Positions 36,131-46,506 of a stretch of 64,000 bases of DNA are shown in pieces. Made by a program: the position numbers and the translations under genes. This DNA is from Methylophilus medardicus (GTDB lineage Bacteria > Pseudomonadota > Gammaproteobacteria > Burkholderiales > Methylophilaceae), in NCBI RefSeq assembly GCF_006363955.1, contig NZ_CP040948.1, positions 2,170,001 to 2,234,000 on the forward strand, given 5' to 3'. The notes under the pieces are model-generated. The model worked only from the letters and a program-made list of their open reading frames with translations. It had not been told where the DNA came from and did not search any database. Positions within the stretch are counted from its first letter, which is position 1. Every line of letters starts with the position of its first letter.

Positions 36131-37894
36131 ATGGACGCTTCAGCCCACTCCGCGACAGACACCCACGCCAAATCCATGACAGGTGCGGACATCGTTGTCT
36201 CATGCCTGAATGAAGAAAAAGTCAAATTTGTATTTGGCTATCCAGGTGGCGCGGTCTTGCACATTTACGATGCACTCTATAAACAGAATGGCTTCAAGCA
36301 CATTCTGGTGCGCCATGAGCAGGCAGCCGTGCATGCGGCTGACGCTTATTCACGCGCAACCGGCGATGTTGGCGTTGCACTGGTGACCAGCGGCCCTGGC
36401 GCCACCAATGCGGTTACTGGGATTGCGACCGCTTACATGGATTCTATTCCGATGGTGGTGATCAGCGGACAGGTCCCCGTCCCTGCCATTGGTATGGACG
36501 CTTTCCAAGAAGTGGACATGGTGGGCGTGACTCGTCCCTGCGTGAAACATAACTTCTTGGTTAAGCACGTCAAGGATATCGCACCGACCATTAAAAAAGC
36601 GTTTTACATCGCGAAAACTGGCCGTCCAGGTCCGGTGGTGGTAGATATTCCTAAAGACATCACCGCGCATGTGGCAGACTTTATCTACCCTAAAACGGTA
36701 GAAATGCGCTCCTACAGCCCGATTTTAAAAGGCCACAGCGGTCAGATTAAAAAAGCGGTTAAGTTACTGCTGGGCGCAAAACGTCCGATGATTTACACCG
36801 GTGGCGGCTTAGTGCTGAGTAATGGTGCATCCGAGCTGGTCAAACTGGCCAAGGCATTAAATTTTCCAGTCACTAACACACTGATGGGCTTGGGCGGCTA
36901 TCCTGCCACCGACAAACAGTTCGTTGGCATGCTGGGCATGCATGGCAGCTACGAAGCCAACATGTCCATGCAAAACTGTGACGTATTGTTGGCAGTAGGC
37001 GCGCGTTTTGATGACCGCGTGATTGGCAATCCAAAACACTTCTCTGGCCAGAAGCGCACCATCATTCATATTGATGTAGATCCTTCGAGCATTTCTAAAC
37101 GCGTCAAGGTGGATGTGCCCATCGTCGGCGACGTGCAATCTGTGCTGTCTGATATGCTGGAAATTTTGGCCCAAGAAGAAAACCAGACCACGGACATCGC
37201 TGACTGGTGGACACAAATTAATGAATGGCGTGGCGTGCAATCGCTGGATTACACCTATTCTGACACGGTGATCAAACCACAATATGTGGTTCAAAAGCTG
37301 TGGGAAGTCACCAAAGGCGAAGCCTACGTGACCTCTGACGTCGGTCAACATCAGATGTGGGCGGCACAATACTACAAATTTGATAAACCACGTCGCTGGA
37401 TCAACTCAGGCGGCTTGGGTACCATGGGCGTTGGCTTGCCATACGCGATGGGCTGTCAGTTTGCCGACAAAAATGCACAAGTCGCCTGTGTGACCGGCGA
37501 AGGCAGTATCCAAATGAACATTCAGGAACTGTCGACCTGTGCGCAATACGGCCTACCGATCAAGGTTATTCTGCTGAATAACCGTTACTTGGGCATGGTG
37601 CGTCAGTGGCAAGAGTTCTTCTACGAGAACCGCTACTCTGAGTCTTACATGGACAGCCTGCCAGACTTTGTCAAACTGGCTGAATCATATGGCCACGTCG
37701 GCATGCGCATCACTAACCCGGCAGATGTTGAAGGCGCGCTCAAAGAGGCGTTTGATAAAAAAGACAAATTCGTATTTATGGACTTTTTAACTGACCAAAC
37801 CGAAAACGTCTTCCCAATGGTTGAAAACGGCAAGGGCTTATCCGAAATGGTATTAAGCCCAGGCGCTGCTGGCCGTCTGAAAGGGGAAGAATAA
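36131..37894 (+). CDS. ilvB: Acetolactate synthase large subunit
   Basis: TPP/FAD enzyme (587 aa) making acetolactate or acetohydroxybutyrate at the head of branched-chain amino acid synthesis. Features: FVFGYPGGAVLHIYDAL with the catalytic Glu in HEQAAVHAADAYSR, the FAD-binding central domain, and the TPP/Mg motif in VTGEGSIQMNIQELST plus LNNRYLGMVRQWQE. AAGG precedes the ATG. The TAA overlaps the ilvH start (TAATG). Confidence 0.96.
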   Translation: MDASAHSATDTHAKSMTGADIVVSCLNEEKVKFVFGYPGGAVLHIYDALYKQNGFKHILVRHEQAAVHAADAYSRATGDVGVALVTSGPGATNAVTGIATAYMDSIPMVVISGQVPVPAIGMDAFQEVDMVGVTRPCVKHNFLVKHVKDIAPTIKKAFYIAKTGRPGPVVVDIPKDITAHVADFIYPKTVEMRSYSPILKGHSGQIKKAVKLLLGAKRPMIYTGGGLVLSNGASELVKLAKALNFPVTNTLMGLGGYPATDKQFVGMLGMHGSYEANMSMQNCDVLLAVGARFDDRVIGNPKHFSGQKRTIIHIDVDPSSISKRVKVDVPIVGDVQSVLSDMLEILAQEENQTTDIADWWTQINEWRGVQSLDYTYSDTVIKPQYVVQKLWEVTKGEAYVTSDVGQHQMWAAQYYKFDKPRRWINSGGLGTMGVGLPYAMGCQFADKNAQVACVTGEGSIQMNIQELSTCAQYGLPIKVILLNNRYLGMVRQWQEFFYENRYSESYMDSLPDFVKLAESYGHVGMRITNPADVEGALKEAFDKKDKFVFMDFLTDQTENVFPMVENGKGLSEMVLSPGAAGRLKGEE

Positions 37895-38385
37895 TGCGTC
37901 ATATTATTTCGCTACTGATGGAAAACGAAGCTGGCGCGCTGTCGCGTGTGGCTGGCCTGTTTTCAGCGCGTGGCTACAATATTGAATCACTCACCGTGGC
38001 GGTCACCGAAGACCCTACCCTGTCGCGCATGACGATTGTGACTACCGGCTCGGATGATGTGATTGAACAAATTATCAAACAACTCAACAAGTTGATTGAC
38101 GTGGTCAAAGTGCTAGATCTGAACGATGGTAAGCACATTGAGCGCGAACTGATGCTGGTCAAGGTTAAAGCCACCGGTGTCTTTAAAGACGAAATGAAGC
38201 GTATGTGCGACATTTTTCGCGGCCGTATTATCGATGTGGCCGACAACAGCTACACCATTGAGCTTACCGGCTCTTGCAGCAAATTGGATGCGTTTATCGA
38301 AGCCTTAGACCGCAGTGCAATATTGGAAACCGTACGCACGGGTGCGTCCGGTATCGGCCGCGGCGACCGCATCCTCAAGGTCTAA
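37894..38385 (+). CDS. ilvH: Acetolactate synthase small regulatory subunit
   Basis: A 163-residue regulatory subunit that stimulates IlvB and gives valine feedback inhibition. The N-terminal ACT domain (ISLLMENEAGALSRVAGLFSARGYNIESLTV) and the C-terminal ALS_ss_C domain (FRGRIIDVADNSYTIELTG) are complete. It overlaps ilvB by 1 nt. Confidence 0.96.
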   Translation: MRHIISLLMENEAGALSRVAGLFSARGYNIESLTVAVTEDPTLSRMTIVTTGSDDVIEQIIKQLNKLIDVVKVLDLNDGKHIERELMLVKVKATGVFKDEMKRMCDIFRGRIIDVADNSYTIELTGSCSKLDAFIEALDRSAILETVRTGASGIGRGDRILKV

Positions 38386-38444
38386 TCGACCCAACTTCAA
38401 CCGATCGAATTTATTTTTACTATACAACTAAGCATTTGTATTGA

Positions 38445-39476
<1,032 letters not shown>

Positions 39477-39500
39477 TTTTTAGGATGAAGCCAGCGCTTA

Positions 39501-39529
39501 GGAGGATGTGCATGTGTCATGCATCCTCC
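39501..39529 (+). other. Hairpin after ilvC
   Basis: GGAGGATG pairs with CATCCTCC with further internal pairing of CATG with CATG. It lies 25 nt after the ilvC stop, just before the terminator. Confidence 0.5.
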
Positions 39530-39535
39530 ATAGGC

Positions 39536-39574
39536 AAAAAGCACAGGCCGATGTAATATCGCCTGTGCTTTTTT
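39536..39574 (+). terminator. Terminator of ilvBHC
   Basis: GCACAGGC (39541-39548) pairs with GCCTGTGC (39561-39568), preceded by an A-run and followed by TTTTTT. Confidence 0.88.
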
Positions 39575-39603
39575 ATTGACCACCGATTGAACAAGGGATA
39601 GAC

Positions 39604-40452
39604 GTGAAACTCGCCATTCTGCTGCAATACATTGCACCCAAACAATTACTGACTGCGGCCGCCGGCAAACTGGCGCACTGGCAAGCCGGGCGCTTGACCA
39701 CCGCGTTTATCGGCTGGTTTGTGCGTAAATATCAGGTCAACATGGAGGACGCCGTCAATGGCGATCTCACCAGTTACGTCTCGTTCAACCAGTTTTTTAC
39801 CCGGCCGCTCAAACCCGGCGCACGGGTGTTGGCCGACAATGCCTTTGTTTGCCCAGTGGATGGTTGCATCAGCCAGTTTGGCCAAGTCGTACAGGGACAG
39901 ATTTTTCAGGCAAAAGGGCACCAGTACTCGGCGCAAGCCTTGGTGGGTGGTGATGCAACGCTGGCTGCGCGTTTTGATCATGGTAGTTTTGCCTGCCTGT
40001 ATTTAAGCCCCAAAGATTATCACCGGATTCATATGCCCTGCGATGGCACACTGCTTCACATGACCTATGTGCCCGGGGATTTGTTCTCAGTGAATCCGCT
40101 CACCGCAGCCAACGTACCCGGCCTGTTTGCAAGAAACGAACGCGTGGTCTGTACGTTTAACTCTGCGCAACATGGGCAGTTTGTGTTGGTGTTGGTGGGC
40201 GCCACCATCGTCGGCAGCATGGCTACCGTCTGGCATGATGCTAAAGATCGCATTATTAACCCTCCCCGTCCCGGCAAAGTGGTGAAATGGGACTACAGCG
40301 ACCGCAATATTCACCTAAAACAGGGGGAAGAAATGGGCAGGTTCTTGTTGGGCTCGACAGTGGTGATGCTGTTTGAAAAAGACATGCTCACATTTAACAC
40401 GGGCTGGCATCCTGGCAAACCAATCCGCCTTGGGGAAGCCATGGGCAAATAA
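39604..40452 (+). CDS. psd: Phosphatidylserine decarboxylase proenzyme
   Basis: Self-cleaving pyruvoyl enzyme that forms phosphatidylethanolamine. The 282-residue proenzyme has the cleavage motif LGST with Ser251 becoming the pyruvoyl group, and the triad residues Asp86 (CPVDGC) and His143 (YHRIHMP). FFTRPLKPGAR is the family's N-terminal signature. The start is GTG with AAGGGA upstream. It is the type I, E. coli-like form. The gene lies alone between two terminators. Confidence 0.95.
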   Translation: MKLAILLQYIAPKQLLTAAAGKLAHWQAGRLTTAFIGWFVRKYQVNMEDAVNGDLTSYVSFNQFFTRPLKPGARVLADNAFVCPVDGCISQFGQVVQGQIFQAKGHQYSAQALVGGDATLAARFDHGSFACLYLSPKDYHRIHMPCDGTLLHMTYVPGDLFSVNPLTAANVPGLFARNERVVCTFNSAQHGQFVLVLVGATIVGSMATVWHDAKDRIINPPRPGKVVKWDYSDRNIHLKQGEEMGRFLLGSTVVMLFEKDMLTFNTGWHPGKPIRLGEAMGK

Positions 40453-40470
40453 CGTGCTATACCTTTATTA

Positions 40471-40498
40471 AAAAGCGGAGCCTAGGCTCCGCTTTTTT
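40471..40498. terminator. Bidirectional terminator between psd and pepN
   Basis: AAAAGCGGAGCC pairs with GGCTCCGCTTTTTT across TA; A- and T-runs serve both convergent genes. Confidence 0.92.
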
Positions 40499-40501
40499 GT
40501 A

Positions 40502-43108
40502 TTAGCCTTTCAGGCTCTTGCTGACAATTTCAAACACATCCCCTGACAGATTTGGGGTGGCTAAAATCGCCTCAAGCGCGGCTTGCATCTGTGCTTGCAA
40601 GGCTGGGGTATAGCGTTTCCATTCACGCAGTGGCGTCACCATGCGTGCAGCAATTTGCGGGTTAATGGTATTTAATTCAATAATCACATCGCGCAAAAAG
40701 GCATAGCCCTTGCCACTCGGGTCGTGAAACTTCACCGGGTTGTTAATTGCAAACGCGCTATACAAAGAACGGACACGGTTTGGATTTTTGATATTGAAAT
40801 CCGCATGGTTGCGCAGCATCGCCAAGTCTTCAAAAATCTGCTCGCGATTGGCAATCGCTTGCAGCGAAAACCATTTATCCACGACCAGCGGATAGTTTTT
40901 AAAACGTGCATAAAAATCAGCGAATACTTCCGCACGTTGTGGCTGATCGCTATCTGCCAGACACGCCAAAGCAGTCACGCGGTCTGTCATGTTATCAGCC
41001 GCATCATAGTGCGCTTTTGAACGTGCAGCACAGCCGGTACCATTGGTAACGGTCAGAATTTCCAGCACTGCATGCTGCAAGGCACGGCGGCCCATGGCTT
41101 CAGGCGTCATCGAAAACTCGCCGCTATTGCGATTTAAATCATAGAGCGCAGCCAATGCCTCTTTGTGCGTGCGCTTGATTTGGATGAGGATGGCCGTCCG
41201 CGCAGCGTCGATCGCCGCCGGGTCAATCACCGCCTGGTGCTGGGCAATCACGCCAAGCAGAGGCAAACTCAATGCCCGCGCCAGTAAAGCCTTATCGCCT
41301 TGACCGCTTAAACCCTGTGCAATCAGTGTGCCGATATCGGCCACAAATTGCGTGATATCCGCTTCAGGCTGATCCATGACACGCTGAATGGTGCGCAATG
41401 CTAGGGTTTGCCCGGCCTCCCATTTATTAAAGCCATCGGTGTCATACACTTGCAACAGACGCAAGTCATCGTCACTCAAATCAGTTTCTAGTTTTACCGG
41501 CGCAGAAAAGCCGCGCAAAATAGAAGGCACAGGCCGGTCGGCCATATCCGCGAAAGTGAATGTTTGCTCACGTTCGGTGACTTCCAGCACGCGGGTAGGC
41601 AGCAGTTCTTGACCAAAAGCATCCAGCAGACCCACCGCAACCGGGATATGCAATGGCTGCTTGTTCGTTTGCTCCGGCGTATCCGGCTGAGACTGCTTAA
41701 AGGTCAGCGTATACCGTTGATGGCTGGCATCGTAGTGACTACTGACCTGCAGGCTAGGGGTACCCGCTTGCTTATACCAGCGGAAAAACTGCGATAGATC
41801 GCGGCCAGAAGCATCCGCCATACATTGCACAAAATCATCACAGGTCACCGCTTGGCCATCAAAGCGGTCAAAATACAAATCCGTGGCTTTGCGGAAAGTC
41901 TCGGCACCTAAAAGCGTGTGTTGCATGCGAATCAGCTCCGCGCCTTTGTCGTAGATCGTTTTGGTGTAAAAATTGCTGATCTCAATAAACTGGTCAGGCT
42001 GCACTGCGTGCGCCAGCGGGCTACCATCCTCAGAAAACTGCAAGCGACGCAAGGTGTTAACATCGTCAATCCGTAACACCGCGCGCGAGTTCATATCGGC
42101 ACTAAACTCCTGATCACGGAACACGGTAAAACCTTCTTTGAGCGAAAGTTGAAACCAATCGCGACAAGTCACCCGGTTACCGGTCCAGTTGTGAAAGTAT
42201 TCATGACCAATCACGCCTTCTACACTCATGAAGTCGCTATCGGTCGCCGTCTCCTGATGCGCCAACACCAGCGCCGTGTTAAACACATTGAGCGAAGTGT
42301 TTTCCATCGCCCCCATATTAAAGTCACTGACCGCAACGATATTAAACAGGTCGAGTTGATACTCGCGGCCATAGACCTCTTCGTCCCACTGCATCGACTT
42401 TTTCAGTGACGCCATGGCATGACTGCATTGGCCTTCATCGCCGGCGCGCACATAAATATGCAAATCTACTTTGCGCCCCGTCATTGTAGTAAATGTATCT
42501 GCCACCCGCTCCAAGTCGCCCGCTACCAACGCAAACAAATAACAAGGCTTGGGGAAAGGGTCATGCCAAACTCGAAAATGACGGCCGTCTGCCAGCATCC
42601 CCTCTTCCTGCAAATTACCATTCGAAAGCATCACCGGATACGCCAGCGCATCCGCCTCAATGCGAACAGTAAACACGCTCAATACATCCGGTCTATCTTG
42701 ATAGTAAGTAATGCGTCTAAAGCCCTCGGCCTCGCACTGTGTGCAGTAGTTGCCTTGCGATTGATATAAGCCCTCCAGCGCCGTATTGGCTTCAGGGTGA
42801 ATCTCGCTGACGATGGTTAAACTAAACGCATGTCCCGGATTCACAATAGTCATCTGCCCATCGGCGATGGTGTAATCCTCAAACGGCTGACCATTCAACG
42901 CGACAGAAATAACGGTTTGATCCTCACCATCCAACACCAAATCACTCGACACACCCGCTGGGTTTTTCACATAGTCAACGCTAGAGGTCACGATGGTTTT
43001 GCCCGGCAACAGGTTAAAACTCAAATTCACCTGTTTCGCCAGATAAGGGGCGGGGGTGTAGTCTTTGAGATAAATGGTTTTGGGTGCTACAGCGTTTTCG
43101 GTTCGCAT
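40502..43108 (-). CDS. pepN: Aminopeptidase N
   Basis: M1 zinc metallopeptidase (868 aa) that removes N-terminal residues from peptides in the cytoplasm. The exopeptidase motif GAMEN is in MGAMENTSLN; the zinc motif is HEYFHNW near residues 302-308 with the third ligand Glu in LSLKEGFTVF. The four-domain E. coli-like architecture is complete through the C-terminal HEAT-like domain. The last codons run into the shared terminator with psd. Confidence 0.96.
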   Translation of the reverse strand: MRTENAVAPKTIYLKDYTPAPYLAKQVNLSFNLLPGKTIVTSSVDYVKNPAGVSSDLVLDGEDQTVISVALNGQPFEDYTIADGQMTIVNPGHAFSLTIVSEIHPEANTALEGLYQSQGNYCTQCEAEGFRRITYYQDRPDVLSVFTVRIEADALAYPVMLSNGNLQEEGMLADGRHFRVWHDPFPKPCYLFALVAGDLERVADTFTTMTGRKVDLHIYVRAGDEGQCSHAMASLKKSMQWDEEVYGREYQLDLFNIVAVSDFNMGAMENTSLNVFNTALVLAHQETATDSDFMSVEGVIGHEYFHNWTGNRVTCRDWFQLSLKEGFTVFRDQEFSADMNSRAVLRIDDVNTLRRLQFSEDGSPLAHAVQPDQFIEISNFYTKTIYDKGAELIRMQHTLLGAETFRKATDLYFDRFDGQAVTCDDFVQCMADASGRDLSQFFRWYKQAGTPSLQVSSHYDASHQRYTLTFKQSQPDTPEQTNKQPLHIPVAVGLLDAFGQELLPTRVLEVTEREQTFTFADMADRPVPSILRGFSAPVKLETDLSDDDLRLLQVYDTDGFNKWEAGQTLALRTIQRVMDQPEADITQFVADIGTLIAQGLSGQGDKALLARALSLPLLGVIAQHQAVIDPAAIDAARTAILIQIKRTHKEALAALYDLNRNSGEFSMTPEAMGRRALQHAVLEILTVTNGTGCAARSKAHYDAADNMTDRVTALACLADSDQPQRAEVFADFYARFKNYPLVVDKWFSLQAIANREQIFEDLAMLRNHADFNIKNPNRVRSLYSAFAINNPVKFHDPSGKGYAFLRDVIIELNTINPQIAARMVTPLREWKRYTPALQAQMQAALEAILATPNLSGDVFEIVSKSLKG

Positions 43109-43419
43109 GAGGATGACCTGAAATTGAAAGAGTTAATGAGGGATTATATTTGAGAGTGACGCAAAGAGAATTGGTTTAATTTGCTTAGCTACGGTTTTCC
43201 ATGAAATCAATCTAGATGGATGCCATAGTTTTCTCACAAATCATGCTATTTAGGCATCAAGCTATCCAACACAAGCTTACCAATCCGTTGTGCACGATAC
43301 GAACTGACCAGCCCTTCTCGATCGCTTGCATGGTGAGCGAAAAAACTACATTTCAACGCAATCATGACAGGCAATGCACTCTCAGAAGCCACTGATGCGC
43401 AAGGGGTCAGCTTGGTGTG
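43109..43419. other. Intergenic region with a possible gene remnant
   Basis: About 310 nt without a convincing gene. On the minus strand, 43246-43365 (ATG 43365, or GTG 43392) encodes a 39-codon frame ending SSYRAQRIGKLVLDSLMPK. It looks protein-like, but I cannot assign it. It has no clear ribosome-binding site and might be the tail of a degraded gene. No promoter or repeat stands out. Confidence 0.3.
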
Positions 43420-43650
43420 CTATGGCCTGCGTTTTTTCCAGCCGTAAGGTTCACCGGAGGGAAGTTTGCCATTTTCCACGCCATCAACGCCAAATCCACC
43501 GACAATGCTATCTTCATTGATTGCAGTTGCAATCAAACGCACCAGTGGATTTTTGCGCAGCGTATGCGTGAACTTGAGTGACGCCACCACGTCATCAAAA
43601 TCCTGATGTTTAATCTGACCTTCTTCGGTCCAATAAACGCGGTTAATCAT
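43420..43650 (-). CDS. Small conserved hypothetical protein
   Basis: A 76-residue soluble protein beginning MINRVYWTEEGQIKHQDF, with a central ALKFTHTLRKNPLVRLIATA-like stretch and a C-terminal GVENGKLPSGEPYGWKKR. I have seen similar short proteins in proteobacteria annotated as hypothetical; no function is known. GGAG lies 7 nt before the ATG. Part of the 43-45 kb patch of small genes. Confidence 0.6.
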   Translation of the reverse strand: MINRVYWTEEGQIKHQDFDDVVASLKFTHTLRKNPLVRLIATAINEDSIVGGFGVDGVENGKLPSGEPYGWKKRRP

Positions 43651-43794
43651 ATGGGCTCCATGTCAGTGGTCGTCAGGCTTGTGGCTGAAAATGCGAAAGC
43701 GGAATGGCGTGCATCAGCGTTGCCAATTGACCGTTTACGCTAGGCCATTCAGACAGCATCTTGAACGGTGATGCTGTTGCAGAGCGCGCCATTA

Positions 43795-43968
43795 TTATTT
43801 AAACAAACTTTTTAAGGTGTTTTTTATAAACTGGTTTTTGTAATGCCTGTCGCGCCTGGATTTTTTCTCCTGACTGCGTTTTCCGTTGCGTTTATCAAAC
43901 ACAATCTCATCAATATTCGTCAAATCATCCAGTGATTGAATATCTTTGGGGGAGTTTCTTTTGGTCAT
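43795..43968 (-). CDS. Possible small basic protein
   Basis: A 57-residue open frame starting MTKRNSPKDIQSLDDL, followed by a very basic region (KRNGKRSQEKKSRRDRHYK). Composition looks real rather than random, but there is no good ribosome-binding site. It lies 89 nt downstream of the HNH gene on the same strand. Function unknown; nucleic-acid binding is a guess from charge. Confidence 0.35.
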   Translation of the reverse strand: MTKRNSPKDIQSLDDLTNIDEIVFDKRNGKRSQEKKSRRDRHYKNQFIKNTLKSLFK

Positions 43969-44057
43969 GGGCATTGGGTAATTGCGCTATATGGACTCAT
44001 GACCATGCCGCCCGGGTTTAAGTTTTATTCATCAGTGCTTGCCAAAGTAAATTTCGT

Positions 44058-44414
44058 TTATAGGTGGCCTTTTTCTTTGCTACGCCGGATGTTAGCGCGA
44101 ATATGGTTGGGTTTATCACCAACCCATGCAACAAACTTGGCAATTTCAGGGTGGGCTTTCAGCGCCTCAACGGTTGAATAGTGCCGCGCCAACTGGGTTT
44201 CGGTAAACAAGGCATGAATCTGCCGATGGCAAAGCCGGTGCAGAATGACAGTTTCTACGCCGCCCCGGGATTTGGGTATCAGATGATGCGCATCCCGCTG
44301 CGCTTTTGGAACTGGCCGCATGCAGAGCGGACAAACCCTCTCCTCTGCAACTAAATTAGCGTGATATGACTCACTCATTGTTGCAATTTGCTTCTTTTTT
44401 ACGCGTCCACTCAT
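44058..44414 (-). CDS. HNH endonuclease domain protein
   Basis: A 118-residue protein with a compact HNH motif: CPLC near residues 28-31, DAHHLIPKSRGG near 41-52 and LHRLCHRQIHALF near 58-70. The Cys pairs would bind structural zinc and the His residues the catalytic metal. The C-terminal tail is basic. Such stand-alone HNH proteins occur both in mobile elements and as chromosomal genes; here no phage or restriction partner is adjacent. Confidence 0.82.
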   Translation of the reverse strand: MSGRVKKKQIATMSESYHANLVAEERVCPLCMRPVPKAQRDAHHLIPKSRGGVETVILHRLCHRQIHALFTETQLARHYSTVEALKAHPEIAKFVAWVGDKPNHIRANIRRSKEKGHL

Positions 44415-44572
44415 GATTTGTTTTATTTAGATGGTTTGTGTTATTAAATGCCACGATTCATCAATATTCAAAATTCATCGCCAAGCGCTAGCCCACCGAT
44501 GGGCGATAAGCAAAGCGTGCACGATGGCCTCGTACGCCAGTCAAAGTTCATTGATTGCCTAGAGACACACAC

Positions 44573-44731
44573 ATGAAAACCAAAATCTGCCATACCTGTA
44601 GAAAAGAATTCAGCGTGCTATATCGTGTACAACTAAAAAAGGGAAAAGTTTGGGTGTTTGTGTGCGGAACATGCGCTTTGTTTGCACAAAAGCTACCGGC
44701 GTATCGATACGGCGGGACTTGGAAGGGATAA
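44573..44731 (+). CDS. Small zinc-ribbon protein
   Basis: A 52-residue protein with two CxxC pairs, Cys6/Cys9 (ICHTCRK) and Cys31/Cys34 (VCGTCAL), flanking a short beta segment (LYRVQLKKGKVWVFV), and a closing YRYGGTWKG. Similar tiny zinc-ribbon proteins with the same YGGTWKG end occur in gammaproteobacteria as conserved hypotheticals. Function unknown. Confidence 0.65.
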   Translation: MKTKICHTCRKEFSVLYRVQLKKGKVWVFVCGTCALFAQKLPAYRYGGTWKG

Positions 44732-44861
44732 TTAGAAAAGGGGGTGGGTTCGCTGACGCCACAATCACCCGCTCAAATAAGGCACTTGATCAATCTGTCT
44801 CAACCAGTACCGCTTTACTTGAGCGCCGTTGATTGAGCGTTGGTTTATTTTAGCAACCGAG

Positions 44862-45197
44862 CTAAGCCTTTTTCACAAACTCCGACTTCAACTTCATCGC
44901 GCCAAAGCCTTCGATTTTACAGTCGATATCATGGTCACCCTCCACCAGGCGGATGTTTTTCACTTTAGTGCCGACTTTGACGACTGACGAAGAGCCTTTA
45001 ACTTTAAGGTCTTTGATCACGGTGATGGTGTCACCATCTTGTAGCACATTGCCGTTGGCATCACGCACCACTTTCGTTTCATCAGACTCAGTTGCGGCTA
45101 GTTTGCTCCACTCGTGAGCGCATTCGGGGCAGACGTAGTTGTCACCGTCCTCGTAAGTATATTCAGATTGGCATTTGGGGCAGGCGGGTAATGACAT
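44862..45197 (-). CDS. yjdM: PhnA/YjdM family zinc-ribbon protein
   Basis: A 111-residue protein of the PhnA (YjdM) family. The N-terminal zinc ribbon has CPKC (residues 6-9) and CPEC (23-26) pairs, followed by the PhnA domain with [35 protein letters not shown]. Despite the old name it is not a phosphonoacetate hydrolase; its role is unclear. ATG 45197 begins MSLPACPKC, the canonical N-terminus. Confidence 0.92.
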   Translation of the reverse strand: MSLPACPKCQSEYTYEDGDNYVCPECAHEWSKLAATESDETKVVRDANGNVLQDGDTITVIKDLKVKGSSSVVKVGTKVKNIRLVEGDHDIDCKIEGFGAMKLKSEFVKKA

Positions 45198-45303
45198 AAG
45201 GACTTTCTTGGGACACACAATAAAACCATATATTTTACAGGGTTATTATTGAATAGCGTGTTGAATCCTCTATTTTGTCTAGATTGGCTGAAACTAAATG
45301 ACG

Positions 45304-45336
45304 AAAAAAAACCGCCAAGCGAAAAGGCGGGTTTTT
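45304..45336 (-). terminator. Terminator of the RIO kinase gene
   Basis: AACCCGCC pairs with GGCGGTTT on the minus strand around an 8-9 nt loop, followed by a T-run. It lies 35 nt past the kinase stop. Confidence 0.85.
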
Positions 45337-45370
45337 GTTGCGATCTGCACGGTGCGTCGCATAGACTTTT

Positions 45371-46246
45371 TTAAAACCGTTTGGGCTTAGGCAGCGCTGC
45401 TTTTGCTTCCGCCAAGCGCATTTGCTTTTTGGCTTCATCATCGCGCACGGCATCAATCACGCGCACCACGCTTTTTAAATCTACCGGCTTGTTATCTTGT
45501 TTGAATTGGCCGGTGAGTACTGTTTCAGGCGTCAGCGCGCCATGTGCATATAGTGCCCAAATCTCTTTACCGTATTGCGTGCTCAATAGCTCAGGGGCAA
45601 ACTGACCGAAAAAATCGGCCAAATTGCGCACATCACGCTCGAGCATGCTCATGGCATGGTTGTTTCCTGCCGCGTCGACCGCTTGGGGTAAGTCGATGAT
45701 GATGGGGCCATGGGCACTGAGCAAAATATTGAATTCAGACAAATCGCCATGAACGATACCAGCGCAAAGCATACGCACCACCTCTTTGAGGAGGGATTGA
45801 TGATGCTGGCGAGCCTCTTCTGCCGTGAATACCACATCATTGAGTCTAGGCGCAGCGTTGCCGGCGGCATCGGTGACTAAATCCATGATTAATACACCCT
45901 CATAAAATTGATAGGGTGTTGGCACGCTCACGCCAGCTGCAGCAAGCCGATATAAGGCATCTACTTCTGCGCTTTGCCATGCCTCTTCTTGCGCTTGTTT
46001 ACCGTACTTAGAGCCTTTCGCCATGGCGCGGGCTTGGCGGCTGCTTTTGACTTTTCGGCCTTCGGTGTAATCGACACTTTGACGAAAGCTGCGTTTATTG
46101 GCTTCTTTATACACTTTGGCACAGCGTATTTCTTCGCCGCAACGCACGACATAAACGGTGGCCTCTTTGCCGCTCATTAACTGGCGGATGACTTCATCGA
46201 CAATGCCATCTTCAATCAGCGGCGCTAATCTGGTAGGGGTTTTCAT
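45371..46246 (-). CDS. RIO1-type serine protein kinase
   Basis: A 291-residue RIO-fold kinase. The ATP loop is SGKEATVYVVRCG with the lysine in CAKVYKE; the catalytic loop is IVHGDLSEFNILL (Asp near 177), and the metal-binding Asp is in IIIDLPQAVD. A basic segment (KSSRQARAMAKGSKYGKQ) sits after the ATP loop, as in other bacterial RIO proteins. The C-terminal tail is rich in Lys. Bacterial RIO kinases are poorly understood; archaeal/eukaryotic relatives act in small-subunit ribosome maturation. Confidence 0.9.
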   Translation of the reverse strand: MKTPTRLAPLIEDGIVDEVIRQLMSGKEATVYVVRCGEEIRCAKVYKEANKRSFRQSVDYTEGRKVKSSRQARAMAKGSKYGKQAQEEAWQSAEVDALYRLAAAGVSVPTPYQFYEGVLIMDLVTDAAGNAAPRLNDVVFTAEEARQHHQSLLKEVVRMLCAGIVHGDLSEFNILLSAHGPIIIDLPQAVDAAGNNHAMSMLERDVRNLADFFGQFAPELLSTQYGKEIWALYAHGALTPETVLTGQFKQDNKPVDLKSVVRVIDAVRDDEAKKQMRLAEAKAALPKPKRF

Positions 46247-46506
46247 AATGCGGATTAAACTTAAATGTGTTCAGACTATCATTAAATGCAAAAAAACGGG
46301 GCAAGTCTTGTCGCTTACCCGTACTTTTGAATGCATTATGCGCAAGATTGCAGTCATCTCTCGTTTCATACGCGCGAAGCGGGCAGTTCATTTATGCTGG
46401 CGCACGTATGGGAATGCGCGGATTAGATACATTTAAGTAAATACTATACCCGGTGTTTATCAAAGCAAGCTAGAATGGAACTGAATACACCACATAAGGA
46501 GTTCGC

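Noticed and set aside
43936-44181. 81-codon + strand frame opposite the HNH gene
   Set aside because: Antisense shadow of a gene with clear HNH motifs.
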